From assembly GCF_020360975.1 (NCBI RefSeq), contig NW_025408673.1, positions 1,550,001 to 1,614,000 of the forward strand: a stretch of 64,000 bases of DNA, read 5' to 3'. This document shows positions 33,642 through 44,155 of the stretch, piece by piece. Positions within the stretch are counted from its first letter, which is position 1. Each line of letters opens with the position of its first letter. This DNA comes from Hirsutella rhossiliensis (lineage: Eukaryota > Ascomycota > Sordariomycetes > Hypocreales > Ophiocordycipitaceae). The notes below the pieces were generated by a model. The model did not search any database. It was not told where the DNA came from and worked only from the letters and a program-made list of their open reading frames with translations. A program made the translations under genes and the position numbers.

Positions 33642-34952
33642 TCAAACCCCCAGCCTCGTCAACGCCTCCTCCAGCGTCCTCCGCCAACCGTCGACCTTGT
33701 CGCTCCTCTGGCCCCTAGGACAAACTTCGACCAACGCCCTAGCATGCCCCACGACAGTCCAGACATGCTCAGCGACCCTCTGGGCCGCGTCTTCATCCTC
33801 GCGACCCAGCCACCACGGCCGAACCCCCCTCCGTTCCAGCGCCCGCTCAAACAGCCGCCTCATCCTCTCCTTCTCCTCGCCGCCTCCGCCGCTGCTCCGT
33901 CCGTCCCAGAGAAAGGCGCGGACGGGGTCCCAGCGCGGCGCAGGGACCACGCCGGCAAACTCCCAGTCCAGAACGGCCGTCAGCCGGCGACCGTCGGGCG
34001 TGGCCATGACGTTGGCCAGGTGCAGGTCCTTGTGGGCAAGGATGAGGCGGGTCGAGGCCAGGGCCGAGGATAACGGGGTCTCCTGTGGGAGGAGGACATG
34101 GTCCGCCAGCGCGCGCAAGCGGGGGCTCGTCTCGCGCAACCAGGCGAGTGAGACGTGGGCGTCGATGGCGCGGGCAAAACAGCCGAGGTAGGCGGCCACG
34201 AGGGCCGCGTGGGAATCATACGGCCCCGTCGGGTTGAGCGTCGCGACCGTCTCGCCACTCCCCCAGTGCTCGGCAATGTCAGGCGTCATCCAGAAGGTAT
34301 CCTCGAGGACCGGGCCCGGGACCACGGCACCGTCATGGGTGAGGCGCAGGCCGCCGACGTGGCTCCACTCGTGGCCGTTGAGCTCGACCAGCACATCCGT
34401 CAACCGCTCAACCAGCGCCTCCTTGGCCTCGTCGCTCATGCCGGGATAGAGGGCATCGACGCTCCGCCCTGGCGCGCACTCCAGCAGCGTAAACTCGTGG
34501 CCGACGGGATTGTCCTCGGAGGCATCGAAGCGCACCATGGCCGGCACGGGGATGCTCGTGTGCTCGCCGACCCAGCGCATCACGGCCACCTCGTTGATCG
34601 TCTTGGTGCGCGGCAGATGGCTGCCGGCGACACGCAGTACCAGCGTCACGGAACCATCGGGGTTACGCGTCTGCGCCGGACGCAGAGCCGCCGCGCACGA
34701 GCCGGTAAAGTGCACCAGGTAGATGGAGTGGAAGGCGGCCGCGACTTGCAGCGGCTCGATGGACGTCGGGCGCGGCAGGGCGAGGCTCGTCATGAGGGCC
34801 TGGATCTGGTCGTCGGACAGGGCGGCCGGGAGGTGGTCTTGCGGCGTGCCCATGGCTGCGGCTGCTCGTCGCGTGCTTGAGGCGCTGGTCTGGCTACCTG
34901 TGCGATTGAAAGCCGTGGCCAGAAGGGCGGTCAGCCGAGGCGATGAGAGCAT
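33642..34952 (-). CDS. Aminoglycoside-phosphotransferase (APH) family kinase-like protein
   Basis: A single exon of 436 residues if started at 34952, or 403 from the ATG at 34853. The kinase-fold APH signature is present: catalytic loop HKDLHLAN (His307, Asp309, Asn314) and the metal-binding Asp in VLDWEFAG (Asp329). Upstream are LVLRVAGSHLPRTKTINEVAVMRW (Lys position not clear) and LLECAPGRSVDALYPGMS. Fungal members phosphorylate small metabolites or are of unknown function; antibiotic resistance is not implied. The extra N-terminus from 34952 is rich in Arg, Ser and Ala without acidic residues, which would fit a mitochondrial presequence. The frame extends further up only to a GTG. Confidence 0.88.
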   Translation of the reverse strand: MLSSPRLTALLATAFNRTGSQTSASSTRRAAAAMGTPQDHLPAALSDDQIQALMTSLALPRPTSIEPLQVAAAFHSIYLVHFTGSCAAALRPAQTRNPDGSVTLVLRVAGSHLPRTKTINEVAVMRWVGEHTSIPVPAMVRFDASEDNPVGHEFTLLECAPGRSVDALYPGMSDEAKEALVERLTDVLVELNGHEWSHVGGLRLTHDGAVVPGPVLEDTFWMTPDIAEHWGSGETVATLNPTGPYDSHAALVAAYLGCFARAIDAHVSLAWLRETSPRLRALADHVLLPQETPLSSALASTRLILAHKDLHLANVMATPDGRRLTAVLDWEFAGVVPAPRWDPVRAFLWDGRSSGGGGEEKERMRRLFERALERRGVRPWWLGREDEDAAQRVAEHVWTVVGHARALVEVCPRGQRSDKVDGWRRTLEEALTRLGV

Positions 34953-35248
34953 CGGTGCTCGTGACTCATCCCCTGCACCATCCACGGACCGGACATCTTT
35001 CCGAACAGAGATTCCTCGCTCCTACCGGCGACGGGTCTCCACAGTCCATGCCATCACAGACATGGTAGCATCGTGTTCTCCTCTTAGAACCTTCATCATC
35101 ATCGTTTGTCTATGTGCAGCCGCCTTGTATGCATGCCACCAGCCAACGCCGACCCAAGACAGCGCCGCCCGCCTCCCATCAAGGCATGCTTGAAAAGAGC
35201 CGCAGATTGCCCAAGCAAGGGAGCGGGAAAATACAGGTATTTTCCTTT

Positions 35249-36423
35249 TCAAGAGAAAGACAAGCAAACATCACAGCTCCAATGGCCCTTGCCGTCGCCA
35301 AACAGCTCCTCGTGCCACGGCTTCGAGCCTTTTTGACTCACGCCGTCCCAATCAATGGGAACAAACGAGCCGTCAGCCGACGACGACTCAAATGCCTGGA
35401 CCCGCCTACTCTTCGAGTCGTGGCCGTCCTGGGGCGCACAGAACACCAGCTGGGTCCGAGGGCCAGGGCAGAATCTTGTCGGTGCCTGCGCCGTATAAGT
35501 CGGGCGGCATGAGGGGCGTGGCCAATGCGCGTAGTGCGGGTCGGAGCCCAAGTCGCGGTTCGGGTGGCAGTCCTTGACACTTGTGACGACAATGGACTCC
35601 CGCGGCGACGTGACGGGGAAGCCGGTCGCGAAGCCCTGGGCAGCCTGCCACTGCTTGCGAACACTCTCGTCGGCCTCGCGATTGAGCCGGTGGTGGCGCT
35701 CGATGAGAACCGACGGCGGCAGCTGGAACCAGATATCATAGGCGTCGAGGCGCATGGCCAGGTTATACTCGTTGGCGCCGTCGTCGCCCGTTTGCTGCAG
35801 GAGATGCTCGATGACGGCCAGGAGGCTCTCGAGCTTGACAGTGTGGCTGCCGGCCAAGTGCCACTCTGGACGGTTGTACTTGCCCTCCCGGTTGAGCAGG
35901 GTCGGCGGCGGGTATCCCTGCGCGACGGCCGACATGATGGTCTTGCAAAGGTTGATGTGTGGCGAGTCGGCCGGCATGAAGATGCGCAGCCGACAGTGGC
36001 CCCCGGAGTCATTCCGGTACCGGTGCGCGTCGTTGAAGCTCGCGAGCTGCGCTCCGGTGACGACTTGACCCGGCAAGAGATCCGGCCCGTCTACGCCCGC
36101 TACATCTGCGAGGAGCGTGTACTACAGAGAAGAAGACACGGAGTCAGAAAGCCGAGCTCCAACCAGGGGGGTTACGCAAAGCATGCGCGGAAAGAGACGC
36201 CGGCAAACCTGGCAGAAAAGAGCGACGCTCGTCAGCATGAAGCCGGCGACAAGAGGGATCCATTCCTGACGGAGGGGCTGAGTAGCCGTCGCGGCGCGGT
36301 GACCTGGCCGACGACGGCCCGGGGCGTCTCTAACTAGGGGAGGGCGCGATACTCGCCGTAAGGGGAGTAGGCGAGGCGACTGAAGAAGACTCGAGGGGCC
36401 CCGAGGCTGGCCAATCGTATCAT
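35249..36423 (-). CDS. Putative type II membrane glycosyltransferase-like protein, frame broken in exon 1
   Basis: Exon 2 (36121-35249) is sound: YTLLADVAGVDGPDLL, then RLRIFMPADSPHINLCKTIM, and the DxYD-type MRLDAYDIWFQLPPSVLIERH. That motif resembles the metal-binding loop of PLOD-type glycosyltransferases. An 87-bp intron (36208-36122) joins it in phase to VALFCQ, the end of a single membrane anchor (IPLVAGFMLTSVALF). The natural start is the ATG at 36423, beginning MIRLASLGAPRVFFSRLAYS. That frame meets a TAG at 36336-36334 after the C run of CCCTCCCC, and the anchor is in the neighbouring frame. One C is therefore missing relative to a continuous frame. Either an assembly error or a real lesion explains it. 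The protein end may also be incomplete. Confidence 0.6.
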
Positions 36424-37985
36424 TCCATCTGGCCAAGGCTGCAAGCGACGCGAGAGTCGGTAACTGGAAACGGCCAGACTTCAACAAAACGGGTGGGAGG
36501 AATGAACCAGAACAAGAGCAGAGGCGAGAGAAGGAAAGAAAGTAAAGGACGGACAGTATATACTAGAGCTCTGGGGATATACATCGGGGTTCAAGCACAG
36601 CCAAAAAAGAAATGCGATCCGTGCCGAGCTTAGTCCCGTTCTGCGAAGAGGGATGGGGTGCTGGAGCAACAAGGGGCAAACGGAACCATCAGGGGCCATC
36701 TTTCGCAAGCTCTTTTGTTGACCCGTCCAGGACGGCAACGTCGTCGCTAACACGGAGCACGGAGGTTTGGGCATCGCCGGAGACGACGCGCTGTTCCCGG
36801 CGGCAACTACGGAGTACTAACAGAAGGGGGCGTCGTTGTGTATGCAGGTAGGGAGAAAAGGAGTCGACGAAACGGAGCTATGAGAAGAAAATGAAAAGTC
36901 CGAGCGGGAAACACGTCCCCTGCTATGAACAGCTATCAGAACTTGGTGAGAGGCGAGTGTGCTTTCGATACAGCAGGAACATGGAAGCATCTGTTAGACT
37001 TACTTGGCTGACGACATCGGCAGTTGAGGCATAAGACACCCGGTACACTACCGCACCATCGGTCGGAACCAGCCTCGGCGCCCCTGCCCAGAATTTTGAC
37101 ACTTCTTTGGTCCTTGCCGAGACCGCCCATCTGACAAGGTCCGAAGGTGGAAAGGGGGGGGGGGCGGTTGGCATCTAACCAGTCATCCTAGATGTTGCGT
37201 CGGCACAGCCCCTGGAATGTCAACGAGGCCGGACGGCAGACCATCTACAGCAATCAATACCTCCTTTGGTACATAAGCAGAAAGAAACAGAGGGCTTTAC
37301 GCGCCGGGCTATACCGGAGCCGGAGCAGTATGGCACAGCGCAGATGGACGGAGCAGCCACCGTCCTCTCCCGCCACGACGCAGCCAACAAACGCCAGTCT
37401 CCATCGACGAGCCGCAACTCTATTCATGCTTACCGGGACTCACGTGCATCTCACGGACCTCAATGCCCACTGCCGCGGTTATTACAACGCCCAGCCGATG
37501 TACGCCTCCTTGCCTCCACCCACTATCAACGAGGCATCCTGCTCAGTCGGCTTCATCACGGGCTTGGGGGTCCCTCCACACCTGCTCCGTACGATGGCCT
37601 GGGAAAATATGTTTACGTGCGTCCCTGGGAGAGGTAGATAGTGGACACAAGGGACACGCACGGCGGCTACTGATAAACGCCCTTATGGTGCCCTCGAGCT
37701 CCCCTCGTGCGTGCAACTACATCCGAACCTGCCGATCCAGCATTTTTATCTATTTTGCAGCTGTCCATCACTTCTTTCATCCATCCACTCACTTATACAC
37801 GAAGTATATGCCTCAGATATCAACATTTCTTCCACCCCTGCCAAGTCCACTCTTCATCATCCCGCCCCGGCGGCGCCTGTAACGGGATCCTCAGTCGACC
37901 ATCTTGCCGCCGGCTTCACTTCTCGGTTCTTATCCTTCAAGCCTCGAGGCTTCGTCTGCTCCTCGTCGACTCCGTCTCCGCCCTT
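36424..37985. other. Intergenic, no supported gene
   Basis: Open frames at 37192-37641 (+) and 36481-36774 (-) lack family features, and several begin at non-ATG codons. The region should contain the promoter of the minus-strand glycosyltransferase-like gene and the unidentified start of the membrane protein downstream. Confidence 0.45.
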
Positions 37986-39058
37986 GCCGTCAAGCTAAAC
38001 CTCACAAGCCTCGCTCTACACCTCCCACCCCAGCCTCTCTCCCCCATACGCCACGTCCGTAGCAGCATCTCCATCCCCTGCTTCCTCGCAGCCCTCTTCG
38101 CCCTCACAGCCTTCATCACCGCCTCCACAACCCCCCAACTTCCCGCCTCCCGTCCGCGTCGCCATGACGACCCTCGCTCTGCCGCCGCCGCCGCGGTCTT
38201 TTTCCTCGGCCGCGTGCGTCGCTACGGCGGCGGCAGCGGGGCCGGCTTGGCCGGGTGGGGCATCGGGACCGGCCTCGGCGGCGTCGTCTGCACAGTCTTG
38301 CCGTTTGTCCTGACGGTGCGGTTGGGTCTCCTCTTGCGCGACGCAGTTGGTTACGTTTACTACCTCGCCACCCTCATACTCGTTGCTTACTTGGCCGTCC
38401 TGCCGCCGAGCCACGCGTCCGATTTGGCCATCCTGACCGTCGAGGACAAGCCGCGGCTCGAGGACAATGACGACGACTTGAAGCCGCTCATGCACGACCT
38501 ATCGCCCACATCGCCCCCGGACGCCCTGACTGGTGCCTACAAACCAGCTGGAAACTCATCAACCTCCTCATCCGATCTTGCATGCTCCCACTATTCCTCG
38601 CCTCGGCGCTGCAATCCACAACTTACCCCGGCATGTCCCGCGCCCAAGCCCAGACCCCCGTCTTCACCACCCACACGTCCTTTGGCACAGCCTACGGCCT
38701 GGCCACCTGCCTCGAAACCCTCCTCGCGCGCTCATCCCTACTGCTCCTCCGCGTGCAAAGGCATAAGCTCGTCCTCACCACTACGAGAATCCACGCGGCC
38801 CTCCCGCTCCTCACTTCCTCGTCTCTGCTCCCACCGCACACGCTCTTCGTCTTGGCGCCCGCCTTTGAGGTCAGCCTGGCCGGGGGGCCGGTGTACGACA
38901 AGATTTTCGCAAGGGCCCTGGAGCAGCTGGACCACGTGGTCAGCGTGGGCAAGACGGCCGGCGTGTTAATGGGTTCCCTGCTGGGCAGCCTTGAGGAGGC
39001 GCAGTTTTGTGCTTCGGGTCACAGGCCGTCGCCCAGATGGTGGTACACGACCAAGTAG
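37986..39058 (+). CDS. Multi-pass membrane protein, start unknown, frame break near 38500
   Basis: Membrane-protein sequence runs in one frame to about 38500 (SISIPCFLAALFALTAFITA, then GLAGWGIGTGLGGVVCTVLP and VGYVYYLATLILVAYLAVLP). It continues in another frame from about 38525 (DWCLQTSWKLINLLIRSC and FLASALQSTTYPGMS) to the stop at 39058. No GT-AG intron fits between the halves, so a one-base shift or an unseen splice must exist between 38471 and 38525. I found no ATG in the first frame before LMHDL. The fold suggests four to six helices with an acidic loop. I do not recognise the family. Confidence 0.42.
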
Positions 39059-39538
39059 TCCCTATATTGCGAGTTCTGTTACATGTCAGGGCCATATTAG
39101 ACCACCTATGCGGCGTTGCATAAAGGCAAGCAGGACTGGACCTCTGCTGACTCAGTCAACTTCGCATATCCAATCTTGGGGCTGTTTCGAGAGACCATCG
39201 TCATCGGCACAGCCATTGCACAAGCATCAAAGCACACCAAGGCATGTGAAAAACGCGCCGTTTTTTCAATTCACATCGTCAAGTTAAAACAGCAGCCATC
39301 GCACCATCCATCAACCCGACCGTGCTCCTTGCCAATATGGGTATTTCGCATCCGTATTCCAAAACCAAAACCTCAATCCCAGTGGCTTCCTTCATGACCA
39401 AAGGTGGGGGGGACAAATGACAAAGGAAATGTGGTAAAATCGTTCATGATGATCTCAAGTCGTCCGCTTTTGGTCGCTCTCCCAATTTCGCATCCCGGGG
39501 CATCATAAGTCTTGCTCAACAGGCAATGGGCCGCCTGT
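39059..39538. other. Convergent intergenic region
   Basis: Lies between two 3' ends. No coding features; A/T-rich words near 39240-39300 may belong to 3' ends. Confidence 0.55.
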
Positions 39539-41728
39539 TCAGGATGCTTCTTCAGCTATCCTCACAATCTCGCACAGGCTCCGGACGAAAAATATGTCCG
39601 TGTCTTCCACGTCTGTGTTGATCATCGTCTCGTCTCCCGCGCCGCCCTCGGCCACGAGCTTGGCCGTGGCCACCAGCCGGGAGATGCATCGCAGCAGATC
39701 GTGCTGCATGTTCTCGTGGTTCGCAGCCGCCGTGGGCTGGCTCGTGATCATCTCTTCCTTGGTCCACGAGCCCAGAGGCGTGGCAAGCCGCCTGGTCAAT
39801 CGACTAAAGCCTGCCGCGGCCGCACCGCCTGCACCCGCCAGGCCGAGGAGCGACGCCGCCTTTTTGGGAATGTCCTCCTGTTGAGAGTCATGGGGCGCAT
39901 TCGCGAAGCCTCGGCCAGCCTTGGCAGCGGCTTGCGGGTTACGGGCAACCAAAGCGGAGACGTAGTTGTATGCCAGAATGTGTGCGTACAGCGCGTCACA
40001 GATATAGTCGGAGCAGCAGCCAAAGACGTGCTTGAGCGGCTCCCACGGCTTGGGCGGAGAGACGGAGCAAGAGGTGGTCGAGTCGACGCTGTTGGCTCCC
40101 GAGTGCTGGTATCGCTGCTTGGGCTCCGGCGCGTCGCATCCCTTCCGGTAGGGCACGACTTTGCGCCACAGCGACTTCCGGCCAGGCTGAGTAGGGCTTT
40201 CTGGCGAGGGGCTTCGGACCGGCAGGTTCCTGAGGAGCTCGATGCTCGGCTGCCGCACCTTTCTCGAGTAAGTCCGAATCGTCTCGATGGTCAGGCTCGA
40301 AGAGAGAAGCATGGTTTCCGGGAAGCACGCAATCGACACGCGCAGCGTCTCCATTGCGTCCGGCGGCAGCGGCACCACCTTTGTCAGGTCCTCACTCTGG
40401 AGTGAGCGGGGGTAGGGCTGTAGACTGCCGTTGAGCCACGACTGCACGTTCCGGAGAGCCGGCCGGGGGAGATGCGATTGAGGGTCCATGTTGCTGTTCG
40501 GGGGCGGGTATGCCTGCAGGGCAGGAGGCGGCGTGATATCGTCTTGACGGTCGGGAAATTCGTCGCTGACGGGTGATGGCTCGGCAACGAGGTTGATGTG
40601 GAGGGCTTTTTTCCGGGTCCTTTGCGAAACGCCGGTACTCCTCCTGGGGCGATGCGAGCGAACTTCTTCCTCGCTGGAAGGGAAAAGCTTGCGTGCGATC
40701 ACGGGGTTTGGCGCCTGGCTGGACTCCCGGGGTTCACGGCCTTCAAGTCCTCGGACTCCGGCGGTCGAGGCCGGTCTCAGCGGTACGTCCAACGAGCCCC
40801 CCGACAGTTTCCTTCGAGCCGCCACGGGGGAGCCGCCGCTGACCGAGTGCGACTTGCGGTGTAAGGGGGTTTCGTTGTACCCCCAGTGGCCTCGCACGTC
40901 AATCTTGACGGCGGGCACGCCCGAGGCGCGGTCCGATTCAGGCGGGGTGGGTGGCCGCGGGGCCATGGGGTCCATGTTGCCGTGATTCAGGTCATCGTCC
41001 TGGTCCTCGCCATCCGAATCCCCGTCGATCCAGCTGCTCTCAAGCAGCCCATCCGACGGCGGGGGGCTCTTGAGCGACGTCTTCCAGTTTGTCGATGCCA
41101 GCGAGGTAGCCATGGTCATGACGGATTCCCGGGGCCGAATCGACGGGGGCCCGGTGTAGTCCGAGGCCTGAGCGGTCGACCTCGAATCTAGGTCGGACGC
41201 ATTGTCATCGAGGCGCGAGAGTCCCTGTGGGTTGAGGAACGAGACCCTCGAGGTTCTCTCCTCAATGGGGCCCAGGGACTGCACGCGGGCGGAGGCGGCG
41301 AGGTAGGGCAACGAGGGTACCATCCTGCAGGACCTGTGTCGTTCACGGTCCTCGGAGGACAGGGTGGAGATGGGAGTGCCTGCCGTCATGCGCTTGGAGG
41401 CAAAGACACGGGCCGAGAGCTCGAGATCGCGGGCCAGCAACTCGGGAAAGTAGTCGTCGACGCGCTCCCCGACGGGCTCCTCGGCGGACGAGGCACTCCA
41501 CAGGCTGGAGCACGAGGGTGAGAGGGCGAGGGGCATGAGGCTCTTCATACTGGAGACGGAGCGCCTGCTTCTGGGCGACGGCGTAGTGCTGGTTGGGCGC
41601 AGCGATCGGGAGAGGCGGTTTGCCGGCCTGAGCAAGGGTTGAGGTGTGGGGAAGGCGATGGAGTCGACTGGAGCGAGGGAAACGGAGGATTGGCTAGACG
41701 CTTCTTGTTCCGTACTCGACGGGCACAT
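39539..41728 (-). CDS. Conserved-type hypothetical protein, disordered N-terminus and helical C-terminus
   Basis: A single exon of 729 residues starting at an ATG (41728). Residues 1-400 are Ser/Pro/Arg-rich, with likely phosphorylation stretches such as SLRPTSTTPSPRSRRSVSS and an acidic block SWIDGDSDGEDQDDDLNHGN. The C-terminal 300 residues look folded: LPPDAMETLRVSIACFPETM, HVFGCCSDYICDALYAHILA, and a closing helix DTDIFFVRSLCEIVRIAEEAS. There is no signal peptide, and an Ala/Gly-rich segment (LLGLAGAGGAAAAGFSRL) is too weak for a membrane helix. No enzyme motif is seen. It is likely a regulatory or scaffold protein specific to filamentous ascomycetes; function is unknown. Confidence 0.75.
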   Translation of the reverse strand: MCPSSTEQEASSQSSVSLAPVDSIAFPTPQPLLRPANRLSRSLRPTSTTPSPRSRRSVSSMKSLMPLALSPSCSSLWSASSAEEPVGERVDDYFPELLARDLELSARVFASKRMTAGTPISTLSSEDRERHRSCRMVPSLPYLAASARVQSLGPIEERTSRVSFLNPQGLSRLDDNASDLDSRSTAQASDYTGPPSIRPRESVMTMATSLASTNWKTSLKSPPPSDGLLESSWIDGDSDGEDQDDDLNHGNMDPMAPRPPTPPESDRASGVPAVKIDVRGHWGYNETPLHRKSHSVSGGSPVAARRKLSGGSLDVPLRPASTAGVRGLEGREPRESSQAPNPVIARKLFPSSEEEVRSHRPRRSTGVSQRTRKKALHINLVAEPSPVSDEFPDRQDDITPPPALQAYPPPNSNMDPQSHLPRPALRNVQSWLNGSLQPYPRSLQSEDLTKVVPLPPDAMETLRVSIACFPETMLLSSSLTIETIRTYSRKVRQPSIELLRNLPVRSPSPESPTQPGRKSLWRKVVPYRKGCDAPEPKQRYQHSGANSVDSTTSCSVSPPKPWEPLKHVFGCCSDYICDALYAHILAYNYVSALVARNPQAAAKAGRGFANAPHDSQQEDIPKKAASLLGLAGAGGAAAAGFSRLTRRLATPLGSWTKEEMITSQPTAAANHENMQHDLLRCISRLVATAKLVAEGGAGDETMINTDVEDTDIFFVRSLCEIVRIAEEAS

Positions 41729-44155
41729 CGGAGAGCGGACCAGGCCTGGGAATCAGCCCAGGCAGCCGAGTTCGCGTTGGGACCGACGTTTTGAGTTATT
41801 ATCGATCAATCGGCCAAAATGGGCGGTGACGGCGGGGAGAAAGGGCGAGCAGGAACGGGGAATTAAACAGGAGTCGAGTCAGAGACAGACAAGCAGACAA
41901 GACAGTCTGGCTGGGGCTCTGTCGCAAATTGAGGCTCGCCCAGGCCGCTCCAAAGCAAGACAGTGGCAAGGACAATCAGAGACTGTCGCACTGATGTCCC
42001 AACACACACGTTAATGACGAGGGGGCACAACACGGCGTTATACGAAGTACTCGGTAGCAGCGAGATTATGTATATCTGCGTGCAGGGCGGCGATGGGCGC
42101 AAGGGCCAGGTGAGGGCTGACGATGGCCTGCGTAGCACGGCGGAATAAGCAAAGACGAGACAGTGCGCAAAAGCAAGGCGCAGCTCTAGTTCAGATCGCG
42201 GTGCCCTCGACCCAACATGCGAGCCTGTCGAGGGCCCTTTGGGCAAAAAAGCAAGTGCTCGAGGCCCAAGCTGGCTGCAGTGCGGGCGTCGCCAAGGCAA
42301 GATGCCGGCATACCGTACGTGTGCAAGCTCGGCAGACTGTACGTACGCAGGCCGAGAGGGAGGATGGGATGAACTGTTTATACCAGCGCCGTATCTTTCT
42401 TCCTTTTTTTTGGCTTCTTGACGTGGTTTTCCAGAAACAACAAGAGGCTGGGTGGAATTAGCAGGCTGTTGGTCCACACAACACTGTGTGCCTGGTCCAC
42501 GCGGCATGATGGGGTGGCGGAATTAGTCAAGGGAATAAACGTGCGCGGATACAGACGTTAGTTGTGCAGCCCAGGAGGGCAAACAACGTTGCACAACCCT
42601 GGAGCGGTCGTCGAGGGCGAGACTAGGCCGGCTCTTTGCATGTGGCGATGGAGATGCGGGGACGACGAGTACTGACAGAGCGCCTGAGGCGCGCTACGAG
42701 GGACGACTCTGCTGCGACTCTCGACAGCAGTGCTTCTAACTGGCGGAGATGGCTTCCGGCTGGGTGGTGCTCGTGGTCGCATCAAGAGCCATGGTCGACT
42801 TGGGCATGCCACATGGCACAGGTGGTGGCATCGACGGCGTGCTCGAAGCGGAAAGGCCTGAGGAGACGAGAAGCAGGGATGCGGCGAGCGGGCCATGGGG
42901 AGTAAGGGAGATGATGGCCCTGTCGAGAGAGCCGAATGTGCCGAGCCTCGACGTGGGCCACCAACACCGGCGCCGAGGGGGCGGCTGCGCTTGAGGGACG
43001 CGGCACTCAGTGGCCCGACGGCGGGCGACGAAACGACGTCTGATTTGAGTCTGGATGATTGTTGGCCGTGCCGCGAGACGGAAGGGATGGCAGGTGGATC
43101 AGAAGAGGGTGATGGGCAGAGCAGCCCATTGGAGCCTGACGTTGTCTAGACGCGGCCGGTTGTTGTTCCAGCCCTAGCGCCGCAAGGGACTGCTGTAACG
43201 GGCAATAGGAAATTTAAGCATCTTGACAGACAGCGCCATTTGATTGGCCGTCAGGCCCGTAGGTACCCCACCTTGCTTTGCCTGGCCCTGGAGCGGTCGG
43301 CTCTGTGCATCCATCCATGCGTGCCTTGTTAGGCCCAACTCTTCCCTCACTGTCGCTCTCTCTCTCTCTGTCTACAGCACTGCAGAAGTCGACGGGGCAC
43401 TGTATGCTGTATGTAGGTACTACGTCCAGCGGCATGCTAAAATCTCACAGCGACCGACCGCCCTGTGCGACCACACACACGCAAACACGCACACACTCAC
43501 AACGGTTTTGTGCCTCCCATCCTCCATTTCACGACTTGTCGGCGGCGCATGATGCAACTGATATGTACTGTACTATGCGCTCGAGCGCCGAAGCTCGCTC
43601 TCGGACGCCTGCACCACCCACGTAGTAGCCCTGTTTCTTCGCCTCCCTTGCCGCTGGGCGTCATTGCTTTTGGCCAACTCGCATCCCCTTCCGTCCGCCG
43701 CCCACAGTCGAATACCTACGCCGTATACTCTGTAACTTAGTACTGCACTCATCTGTGCCGCTCCTCTCACTGTCAGACCCAATTCCTTGCGCTGACAATT
43801 TTGACAATTGTTTCCTTCTTTCCTCCCCGCGCCGTCTGCCGGACCCTTTTGGCTCCGCTGCAGCACCCTACTGGCCCCCGGGGCTTACAGCGGTCTGTGT
43901 TCCCAAATAGCTCCCGCCCAGTGGAGCCAATCAATTTTTCTTTCTTTTCTTTCCCCTGCCGCCTTTCTTTTTTCGCCAAACCCTTCCCTTTGCGCTCTCA
44001 GTCACCGCAGGGAGAGCCCTCGTTGCCAGTGACTATAACCGCCCTTTCCCAAGTCCCTGCGACGCCCGACGCCGACGCCGCCTCGACGCTGATGACGCCG
44101 ACCCCCTGATTCTCTCTCGCCCTCGCTCTCGCTCTCGCGCAACTGCAGAGACAGC
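41729..44155. other. Divergent intergenic region, no supported gene
   Basis: A 2.4-kb gap between the 729-residue protein and IPI3, transcribed away from each other. It has CT-rich tracts near 43360-43380 and 43800-43990, the latter close to IPI3. Open frames on both strands are short and mutually overlapping. Confidence 0.5.

Noticed and set aside
33221..33718. A 165-residue open frame on the plus strand
   Set aside because: Partly antisense to the APH-family gene, Arg/Ser-rich and featureless.
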